Origin: Anaerolineales bacterium
GTDB lineage: Bacteria; Chloroflexota; Anaerolineae; Anaerolineales; E44-bin32
DNA length: 6,284 bases
Assembly: GCA_023144145.1 (NCBI GenBank)
Contig: JAGLGG010000252.1
Coordinates: 1 to 6,284 of the forward strand
Direction of reading: 5' to 3'
In this document: positions 1-5,520 of the stretch, in pieces
How the letters are laid out: each line of letters starts with the position of its first letter
How positions within the stretch are numbered: the first letter of the stretch is position 1
Position numbers and translations under genes: made by a program
The notes under the pieces: generated by a model
What the model saw: only the letters and a program-made list of their open reading frames with translations
The model's database searches: none
What the model was told of the DNA's origin: nothing

Positions 1-20
1 TGTCAACGTATTTCAGGACT

Positions 21-86
21 TGACACTTGACACTTTTGGCTGATAGCTGACCGCTGATGGCCGATAGCTTCTTCATCACTGATAGC
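21..86. repeat. Degenerate 7-bp tandem repeat array
   Basis: Read in 7-base steps from 21, the sequence is TGACACT, TGACACT, a 6-base unit (TTTGGC), TGATAGC (41), TGACCGC (48), TGATGGC (55), CGATAGC (62), then an 11-base interruption and TGATAGC again (80-86). The rough consensus is TGAYRGC. The period is seen directly. Similar degenerate heptamer arrays (GCTGATA-like) occur between genes in several bacterial groups, including Chloroflexota and, as STRR elements, cyanobacteria. The array may extend beyond the left edge. No coding frame or function is evident. Confidence 0.7.
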
Positions 87-111
87 TTTTAATCGCTGTC
101 ACCTCTCCCAG

Positions 112-139
112 TTGCCCAAAATCTATTCTGTAGTAGATT
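112..139 (+). promoter_or_regulatory. Weak sigma-70-like promoter candidate for the membrane protein gene
   Basis: TTGCCC (112-117) and TAGATT (134-139) each match the -35/-10 consensus at four of six positions and are 16 bp apart. Transcription would start near 146, leaving a short leader that contains the GGAG ribosome-binding site at 163-166. The -10 hexamer lies inside a short dyad (120-139). Such matches arise often by chance and the sigma specificity of this organism is unknown. Confidence 0.22.
120..139. promoter_or_regulatory. Short imperfect dyad, possible operator
   Basis: AATCTA (120-125) is the reverse complement of TAGATT (134-139). The inner bases extend the pairing by one G-T wobble and one T-A pair around a 4-base centre. 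It lies about 35 bp upstream of the membrane protein start codon, over the candidate -10 hexamer, where a repressor would act. There is no T-run, so it is not a terminator. A 6-bp dyad can be coincidence. Confidence 0.2.
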
Positions 140-173
140 CATTTGGCTGGAGCAGAGCTTCTGGAGAAATGGA

Positions 174-1415
174 ATGCTGAAGGAAAGTGGATGTCGGAAT
201 CAATTGCTAACCGTTAGCGCATATGTGTTTGCCATTATTTTTGTTGTATCAGTGCCATTGGCCATCATCGCACATAACTCAATTCGAGTGATTTTCTCAT
301 CAAGTGTATTGAGTGAAGCACTATCTGAGCTGTTCTTGCTGCGTGGAGGGGTAAGGGAGCAACTAGTTGAAGACTTTATCACATCAGGTTGGCTGGAAGG
401 CTATCCACGCGAACAGGGTAATCCCTTTGAATTTCTAAATACACAGGATCGACTACAAATTACGCAAACCCTTTTCCCCGACGAATGGATCAGAGCTCAG
501 GTTCAAGCGGGTTTTAAAACCATAATGGAGTGGATTGAGACAGATGAACAGAAACTTAATTTGCACCTTGATTTTGGTCCAATAAAACAAGGACTACTCG
601 CCGGTGGATCAAAATCAATTGTTGACATTTTAGTAAACTCTTGGCCCAATTGCACAAGGCAACAGGAGCTCATCTTGCAGAGGTCGTTGTCACGTGATAC
701 GCTTTTGAAGGTCGAATTTTGCCAGCCGAGTGGTGATCTTTCCACTCAGTTGGTCGAACATTTCAATAAAGTTTTTCTTGAGTTTGTAAGGAACATCCAA
801 TCCGACACTCCATTCTTGGGGGAGGTTGAGGATTCCAATGACATCAACGCTCTGGCCGCCGTGAAAACGCAGTTGCTACGGCTGTCTCTGTGGCTCCGTT
901 GGCTGCGCCTCGTACCTCTAATAGTGGCCGGATTAATCATGGCTTTGGTGATTCGCACGTGGGTTGAATTGAGTCGTTGGTGGGGAATAGCCTTTATGCT
1001 TGGGGCCATGTTTGGTCTTTTACTTGTAATTAGCGTTCAATTTGCTGGTCTGAATGCACTGGAACGGATAATCTTAGATCCTGGAGGCCTACAGGGGAAA
1101 CCAGACTCCTACCAGGTTGTGGTTTGGTCGACCATTGAACGCGTCCTTGTCGCTTCTGCGGGTCACTTGATATTCGTATTCATCTTGGGTGCAGGGTTGT
1201 TCGGGGGCACGTGGGCCTATGCTCGACGACAAAAGAAGGTCAGGTCTCAGGTGGTTCTCCAGGATCCAGAGGCTGTAGGTGAGACGCAGGAAGCGCATAG
1301 TCCTCCTGCATCTGCTCAAGCGAGGGAAGCTCCGTCTCCCCCACCAGTGAAACCATTCGACCCTGATGAACTATCGGGCGAAAAAGAGGACGATCCAGCG
1401 AGATATCCCAATTAG
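174..1415 (+). CDS. Unrecognised membrane protein: four membrane helices, large extracytoplasmic domain, Pro/Glu-rich tail
   Basis: 413 residues, family not identified. One hydrophobic helix is at about 12-33, then a polar domain to about 240, then helices at about 244-262, 270-290 and 327-349, and a cytoplasmic tail (350-413) opened by RRQKK and rich in Pro, Glu, Asp and Ala. The basic residues after the last helix and the even helix count place both ends inside and the 34-240 domain outside. That domain holds two cysteines (Cys160 in WPNCT, Cys183 in FCQPSG), which could form a disulfide, and a segment LFPDEWIRAQV (100-110). The style recalls conserved hypothetical membrane proteins of Anaerolineae (impression from memory). 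The ATG at 174 is chosen because TGGAG ends 7 bases upstream; the ATG at 169 meets a stop after three codons. No enzyme motif is visible, so no function is assigned. The gene converges on pyruvate kinase and is not part of that operon. Confidence 0.85.
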   Translation: MLKESGCRNQLLTVSAYVFAIIFVVSVPLAIIAHNSIRVIFSSSVLSEALSELFLLRGGVREQLVEDFITSGWLEGYPREQGNPFEFLNTQDRLQITQTLFPDEWIRAQVQAGFKTIMEWIETDEQKLNLHLDFGPIKQGLLAGGSKSIVDILVNSWPNCTRQQELILQRSLSRDTLLKVEFCQPSGDLSTQLVEHFNKVFLEFVRNIQSDTPFLGEVEDSNDINALAAVKTQLLRLSLWLRWLRLVPLIVAGLIMALVIRTWVELSRWWGIAFMLGAMFGLLLVISVQFAGLNALERIILDPGGLQGKPDSYQVVVWSTIERVLVASAGHLIFVFILGAGLFGGTWAYARRQKKVRSQVVLQDPEAVGETQEAHSPPASAQAREAPSPPPVKPFDPDELSGEKEDDPARYPN

Positions 1416-1434
1416 GCGCTGTGAAAATTGAGGC
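1416..1434. other. 19-bp convergent gap with no visible terminator
   Basis: Only 19 bp separate the TAG of the membrane protein gene from the TGA of pyruvate kinase on the other strand. I see no GC-rich stem followed by a T-run in either direction, here or just inside the two 3' ends. Transcripts from both sides therefore probably overlap, or end Rho-dependently inside the opposing gene. Confidence 0.6.
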
Positions 1435-2865
1435 TCATTTGATCGTGTGTAAAAGCATGAAGTTTACGGGCCCCATAGCCCCAATGGGTAAACTTGCAAC
1501 AATAACGACCTTTTCTCCCTTGGATATTCTGCCAGAACTTATCAAGGCAGTTTCCACATGATCGATCATCTCCTCGACGGATTGCGACATCGGGACAAGA
1601 TGCGGTTCCACTCCCCAAAGCAAAGCCATTTGACGGTATGCATCCGTCTCAGGTGTGAAAGCTAATATCTGCTCCTTCGGTCGTGCATTGGCCATTAAAC
1701 GCGCGGTACGCCCTGAACGCGTGAACACCGCAATGGCGGTGACCCTACAATTCTCGGCCAGGGAACGGGCTGCTAATGTCGTTGCGACTGCCCCGTCAAG
1801 GCGATGATCGATCTCGTTAATTGATCGAATGCCCCACTCGGCTGCATGTGATTCAGCATCTAAAATAATCCGATTCATTGTTTGAATTGATTTTGTGGGA
1901 TATTTTCCGATTGATGTTTCCCCCGATAGCATAAGTGCACCGCTTCCATCAAAAACAGCATTTGCTACATCTGAGGCTTCAGCGCGAGTTGGTCGGGGAT
2001 TGCGGATCATTGACTCAAGCATTTGGGTTGCTGTGACAACGAAGCGTCTTTTGGCGAGGGCACGCTTGATGATTTGCTTCTGTAGCGAGGGGACTCTTTC
2101 CGGCGAGACCTCCACCCCCAAATCACCCCGCGCGATCATGACGCCATCGGAATGTTCAAGGATTGAGTCTAAATCATCGATTGCCTGGGGTCTTTCCAAC
2201 TTGGCGATGATAGGAATATGATCACATTCTGGCGCTAGATTTTCAATCGCGCCTCGAAGGTCGATCATATCCTCCCCGGAACAGACGAAAGACATTGCGA
2301 TTGCATCCACCTGCATCTCAACCCCAAATGTCAGGTCTTCGTAGTCTTTTTCCATCAAACCGGACACGGTCAGTGAAATTCCGGGAAAATTAACCCCTTT
2401 ACGAGACTTCAATAAACCGCCAGTGATTACATCGGCTTCAATTTCATTTTCATGCAGAGCAGCGACCTTTAGTTCAAGCTGTCCATCGTCGATCAGGATT
2501 TGGTCTCCAATTTTTAGATCTTTTGTGAGGTAAGGATAATTAATATTAATCAGCTTACTAGTGCTCGGTGTGGGCTCAGAAACCACTCGAATGCGTGTGC
2601 CAGATTCGAGTTCGATCGGAAGGTCGTCGGGGATGAGCCCGGTCCGAATCCTGGGTCCCTGAAGGTCAAGAAGTATTCCAACTGCCGTTCCCTTTTGATG
2701 GCTGATCTCACGCACCTTTTCGCAAATCGACCGGTGAGAATCGTGAGTGCCATGAGACATGTTCAGTCTGGCCATGTTCATGCCAGCATCAATGAGTTGG
2801 GTGAGAACATCAATGGAATTCGATGCTGGGCCAATTGTGGCGATAATTTTTGCTCTTCGACTCAT
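1435..2865 (-). CDS. pyk: Pyruvate kinase
   Basis: Catalyses phosphoenolpyruvate + ADP to pyruvate + ATP, the last step of glycolysis, in the cytoplasm. At 476 residues it is a normal bacterial length with no extra C-terminal PEP-utiliser domain. Order: N-terminal barrel strand (IIATIGPAS, 7-15), RLNMSHG (33-39) with substrate Arg33 and K+-site Asn35/Ser37, then Asp67 in LLDLQGPRIRTG opening the B domain (about 68-165). KGVNFPG is at 156-162, catalytic Lys222 and metal-binding Glu224 in IIAKLE, ARGDLGVE with Asp248, and TATQMLESM with PTRAE at 278-296. The allosteric C domain is about 355-476. The residue aligned with rabbit position 117 is Arg72, neither the Glu of K+-dependent enzymes nor the usual Lys of K+-independent ones. 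The start ATG overlaps the CoA-transferase stop (ATGA), with a weak GAGAG about 10 bases upstream, so translation is probably coupled. Last gene of the operon. Confidence 0.97.
   Translation of the reverse strand: MSRRAKIIATIGPASNSIDVLTQLIDAGMNMARLNMSHGTHDSHRSICEKVREISHQKGTAVGILLDLQGPRIRTGLIPDDLPIELESGTRIRVVSEPTPSTSKLININYPYLTKDLKIGDQILIDDGQLELKVAALHENEIEADVITGGLLKSRKGVNFPGISLTVSGLMEKDYEDLTFGVEMQVDAIAMSFVCSGEDMIDLRGAIENLAPECDHIPIIAKLERPQAIDDLDSILEHSDGVMIARGDLGVEVSPERVPSLQKQIIKRALAKRRFVVTATQMLESMIRNPRPTRAEASDVANAVFDGSGALMLSGETSIGKYPTKSIQTMNRIILDAESHAAEWGIRSINEIDHRLDGAVATTLAARSLAENCRVTAIAVFTRSGRTARLMANARPKEQILAFTPETDAYRQMALLWGVEPHLVPMSQSVEEMIDHVETALISSGRISKGEKVVIVASLPIGAMGPVNFMLLHTIK
2862..2865 (-). 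other. ATGA stop/start overlap (CoA-transferase to pyruvate kinase)
   Basis: On the minus strand the CoA-transferase ends AAA TAC ATA TGA, and the ATG of pyruvate kinase shares its last bases with that stop. The overlap is 4 bp. The ribosome-binding site for pyruvate kinase is poor, which favours re-initiation by the terminating ribosome. Confidence 0.9.
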
Positions 2866-4166
2866 ATGTATTTCAACTCTCGCGCTTCTCGTTCAAGCTG
2901 TTCTCGGAAATCCGGATGTGCTACTTCGATCAATGCATGTGCTCGCGTTCGAATGTTTTTCCCATAAAGGTGTGCAATGCCGAATTCTGTCACGATATAA
3001 TGAACGTGACTTCGGGTGGTCACCACACCTGCGCCCGGCTTTAACATGGTCACTATGCGGCTTATCGTTTGCCCATCACGTAAAGTGGCGGTTGAGGGTA
3101 ATGCAATAATCGGTTTTCCTCCTTCACTCCTTGATGCCCCATATACAAAATCCAATTGACCTCCCACACCTGAATAGAGTTTAGTTCCAATCGAATCTGC
3201 ATTCACTTGACCGGTTATATCCACCTCTAATGCAGAATTTATTGAAACCATTTTTTTGTTCTGAGCAATGATAAAGGGATCATTTACATACTCGGTGGGG
3301 TGGAGTTCCACGATCGGGTTGTCATCAACGAAGTCGTATAACTTGTGAGTCCCAAGGATAAACCCTGCGACAATTTTACCTGGGTGAAGCGTCTTTTTTT
3401 CATTTGTGATCACCCCCTTTTGTACCAGCTCGATCACCCCGTCAGAGAATAACTCTGTATGAACCCCGAGGTCTCGCTTGTCGTCAAGGAAATTGAGCAC
3501 CGCATCCGGAATCGCTCCAATTCCCATCTGCATTGTGGATTCATCTTCAATTAGAGTCGCCACCGCCTCGCCAATTTTCATACTCAGTTCATTGGTCTGA
3601 CCCATGGGCATCTCGGCCAGGGGGTAGTTAACCGGGATAGCGTGATCGATTTTCGAGAAGTGGATGAAGGAATCTCCCAGGGTTCTGGGCATTTGCTCAT
3701 TAATTTCAGCGATCACAACCTTTGCTACCTGGGCGGGCGTTTTCACAAGACCAGCTTCGATACCCAGACTACAAAAACCATGTTCGTCGGGAGGCGCTAC
3801 GTGAATCAGGGCGATGTCGAGGGGAAGGATGCCTTCACGAAAAAGCAATGGCACTTCAGATAAAAAACAGGGCGTGTAATCAGCTCTACCCTCATGAATT
3901 GCTTTTCGCACATTTTCTCCGATGAACAAATTGTTAATTCTCAAGTGTTTTTCCATGCCGGCTTCGGCATGTGGTGCAGGACCGATAGTGAGCACCTGAA
4001 CGATCTCGATATCTTTGAGCCCCTTAGCTCTTTCGACTAAGGCCCCTAGGAGATGTTGGGGAACGGAGCAATTGCCCGTGAGATAAATCCGCAGACCTGA
4101 TTCAAGCTCTTCTAATGCTTTCTCAGCGGTGGTTATTTTTGATTGGTATTGTGCCAACCATGTCAT
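2862..4166 (-). CDS. Acetyl-CoA hydrolase/transferase family protein (4-hydroxybutyrate/acetate CoA-transferase type)
   Basis: 434 residues, the usual length for this class I CoA-transferase family. The enzymes move CoA between an acyl-CoA and a carboxylate through a glutamyl-CoA thioester; some members hydrolyse acetyl-CoA. The N-terminal half (about 1-200) carries the first transferase domain, with GQTNEL at 189-194 near its end. GIGAIPDAVLNFL is at 215-227. The catalytic glutamate is Glu238 in GVHTELFSDG (234-243), the same number as the known nucleophile of Clostridium aminobutyricum 4-hydroxybutyrate CoA-transferase. EYVNDP is at 292-297 and the CoA/oxyanion loop GVGGQLDF at 333-340. Exact substrates (acetate, butyrate, 4-hydroxybutyrate, succinate, propionate) cannot be read from sequence. 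Its place between an alanine dehydrogenase homologue and pyruvate kinase suggests an acetyl-CoA/acetate role (inference). GGGAG lies about 10 bases before the ATG, which overlaps the upstream stop by 4 bp. Confidence 0.92.
   Translation of the reverse strand: MTWLAQYQSKITTAEKALEELESGLRIYLTGNCSVPQHLLGALVERAKGLKDIEIVQVLTIGPAPHAEAGMEKHLRINNLFIGENVRKAIHEGRADYTPCFLSEVPLLFREGILPLDIALIHVAPPDEHGFCSLGIEAGLVKTPAQVAKVVIAEINEQMPRTLGDSFIHFSKIDHAIPVNYPLAEMPMGQTNELSMKIGEAVATLIEDESTMQMGIGAIPDAVLNFLDDKRDLGVHTELFSDGVIELVQKGVITNEKKTLHPGKIVAGFILGTHKLYDFVDDNPIVELHPTEYVNDPFIIAQNKKMVSINSALEVDITGQVNADSIGTKLYSGVGGQLDFVYGASRSEGGKPIIALPSTATLRDGQTISRIVTMLKPGAGVVTTRSHVHYIVTEFGIAHLYGKNIRTRAHALIEVAHPDFREQLEREARELKYI
4163..4166 (-). 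other. ATGA stop/start overlap (alanine dehydrogenase homologue to CoA-transferase)
   Basis: The TGA of the upstream gene and the ATG of the CoA-transferase share bases in ATGA on the minus strand. With the identical arrangement at the next junction, this supports one transcript and coupled translation of all three genes. Confidence 0.9.
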
Positions 4167-5260
4167 GGGGATTGATCTCCCGGTTCGCCCAAACGTTTGA
4201 GATGGACAATCTCCCCAGCTCTTGTGTGCAAACCCTTCTCGAATGCAGGAATGCTGTCTATGGCGCTCTCGAGCCCATGTTCAGCAATTGCTTTGAGATA
4301 TGGATAAGCTCCATTGAACAGCGCATGGGATGCGGTTCTTCCCAGAACGCCAGATATGTTCGGCACGCAATAATGTATGACCCCATCCGCCTCAAAGGTG
4401 GGGCTTCCATGGTTGGTAGGTCGGGAGGTTTCGATGCAACCACCCTGGTCAATGCTCATATCGATGATGATCGCCCGGGGTTTCATATTACTGACCATCT
4501 TCCGGGTCACGATAATAGGAGAGCGTTCGCCAGGGACGAGTACGGCGCCCAGGAGAACATCAGCATAGGCACACACTCTATTAATGTTGAAGGGAGTGGA
4601 TAGCATGGTAACTAACGGTGCGGAGATCGATGACTGTAGCTCTTGGAGCTTACGAAGATCAATATCCAAAACAGTAACCTGGGTGCCGGCGCTGATGAAA
4701 CCAGCCGCAGCAGCACTTCCGACAGTCCCAGCACCAAGGATCACAATTTCCGGCGATGGTACACCTGCGACACCGCCCAAGAGGACCCCCCTGCCACCAT
4801 GGTCATTCTGTAAAAGCCGCGCTGCAATCTGAACGGCCATACGGCCGCCAATTTGGCTCAGGGGCGCAAAAACAGGATAGAAACCACCTTCTTCCTCAAT
4901 CCGTTCATAGGCAATAACGGTAAGCTTCTTTTGCAACATTGCATCTATCTTGTCTTTTCGTGCTGCAGCTAGGTGTAGAAAGCCTGCTAGAGCTTTTCCC
5001 TCTTGAATTAATTCTAGTTCCTGACGAAGTGGCCGAGCGAATTTCAGGACCAGATCTGCTCGACCAAAAACCTCTTCTTCGCTGAACACCACGTTAGCGC
5101 CTGCATTGGAGAAATCTTGATCACTAAATCCCGCCCCGTCCCCTGCGCCACTTTCGACATAAACTATGTGGCCATATTGTGCAAAGAGGCGGACGCCCGC
5201 TGGGGGCAACCCCACCCGAAATTCGAAAGGTCTTCTCTCTCTAGGGACTCCGATATTCAT
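4163..5260 (-). CDS. ald: Alanine dehydrogenase family protein, variant active site
   Basis: Family members reversibly convert L-alanine + NAD+ + water to pyruvate + ammonium + NADH in the cytoplasm. 365 residues, close to the usual ~370. The N-terminal catalytic part begins IGVPRERRPFEFRVGLPPAG with substrate Arg15, followed by AGFLHLAA containing His96. The Rossmann domain has GAGTVG (176-181) and Asp199 at the end of the second strand, favouring NAD over NADP. SIDQGGC (269-275) holds catalytic Asp271, and VPNISGVLGRTAS (299-311) replaces the classical VANMP-VP-TST loop. Oddity: the family motif KVKEP reads KFARP (73-77), so the pyruvate-contacting second lysine (Lys74/75 elsewhere) is Ala75. 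His96 and IDQGG argue against transhydrogenase subunit alpha; lysine-type relatives also seem unlikely. The substrate is thus probable, not certain. Start: ATG with GGAG 9 bases upstream. First gene of the ald-CoA-transferase-pyk operon. Confidence 0.88.
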   Translation of the reverse strand: MNIGVPRERRPFEFRVGLPPAGVRLFAQYGHIVYVESGAGDGAGFSDQDFSNAGANVVFSEEEVFGRADLVLKFARPLRQELELIQEGKALAGFLHLAAARKDKIDAMLQKKLTVIAYERIEEEGGFYPVFAPLSQIGGRMAVQIAARLLQNDHGGRGVLLGGVAGVPSPEIVILGAGTVGSAAAAGFISAGTQVTVLDIDLRKLQELQSSISAPLVTMLSTPFNINRVCAYADVLLGAVLVPGERSPIIVTRKMVSNMKPRAIIIDMSIDQGGCIETSRPTNHGSPTFEADGVIHYCVPNISGVLGRTASHALFNGAYPYLKAIAEHGLESAIDSIPAFEKGLHTRAGEIVHLKRLGEPGDQSP

Positions 5261-5520
5261 TTTATTTTGCTCCGTTGCTGAAGGTACACTTTCTCATAAA
5301 TTTCTAAGTGCTAAACAAAACGCAAGAATATTTTCGCACATTCCGCGTTGTTACCCAATTCAATTCTCTCAATAAAGCACCTTTGAGTACACCGAAAAAA
5401 CTACCATCAAAGTTAGTGGAGGGGTAGTTGTGGGGGTGTTAGGGAATTTTTGGAGAAAGTTTGCTGGGATGGTTTTTCCCCTGGCTCAAGACGGATCACG
5501 CTTCAGGAAGGCATAAGTGC
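5261..5520 (-). other. Intergenic region upstream of the pyruvate-node operon
   Basis: This 260 bp separates the receiver-domain gene from the operon. It holds a probable intrinsic terminator (5394-5429) and then about 130 bp that should contain the operon promoter. The best -35/-10 pair I find on the minus strand is GTAACA (5349-5354) and TATTCT (5325-5330), 18 bp apart; each matches four of six consensus positions, so this is weak. The AT-rich stretch before the start carries the GGAG ribosome-binding site at about 5270-5273. I see no recognisable riboswitch fold or small coding frame with a good start. Confidence 0.5.
5394..5429 (-). terminator. Probable intrinsic terminator after the receiver-domain gene
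   Basis: On the minus strand AACTACC pairs with GGTAGTT (plus-strand arms 5423-5429 and 5399-5405), giving a 7-bp stem with a 17-base loop. The 3' arm runs straight into T's, six in a row counting the stem's last two. It lies about 90 bp after the receiver gene stop and well before the operon start, as expected for a terminator separating the units. The long loop and only three G-C pairs make it weaker than typical. Confidence 0.5.

Noticed and set aside
20..32. Two perfect TTGACA hexamers (20-25 and 27-32)
   Set aside because: They come from the 7-bp repeat, and no -10-like hexamer lies 16-18 bp downstream of either.
21..86. Possible CRISPR array
   Set aside because: The repeats are 7 bp, tandem and degenerate, with no spacers of uniform length.
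1895..2221. Plus-strand open frame of 108 codons inside pyruvate kinase
   Set aside because: It is antisense to a fully conserved enzyme gene and its translation resembles no protein family; a shadow frame.
2759..3109. Plus-strand open frame across the CoA-transferase/pyruvate kinase junction
   Set aside because: Antisense to both conserved genes; a composition-driven shadow frame.
4115..4603. Plus-strand open frame of 162 codons opposite the ald/CoA-transferase junction
   Set aside because: It runs antisense across two well-supported coding genes with family motifs on the other strand; it has no ribosome-binding site of note and no recognisable domain.
4163..5260. Identity as NAD(P) transhydrogenase subunit alpha
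   Set aside because: Despite the missing second lysine, it has HLA with His96, the SIDQGG motif and alanine-dehydrogenase length, and no partner beta subunit gene is adjacent.
5261..5393. Riboswitch or attenuator in the ald leader
   Set aside because: The leader is AT-rich, lacks long paired arms or a second terminator, and matches no aptamer core I recognise.
5419..5444. G-rich tract on the plus strand, possible G-quadruplex
   Set aside because: Only three runs of three or more G's lie within normal loop lengths; the next GGG is over 20 bases away.
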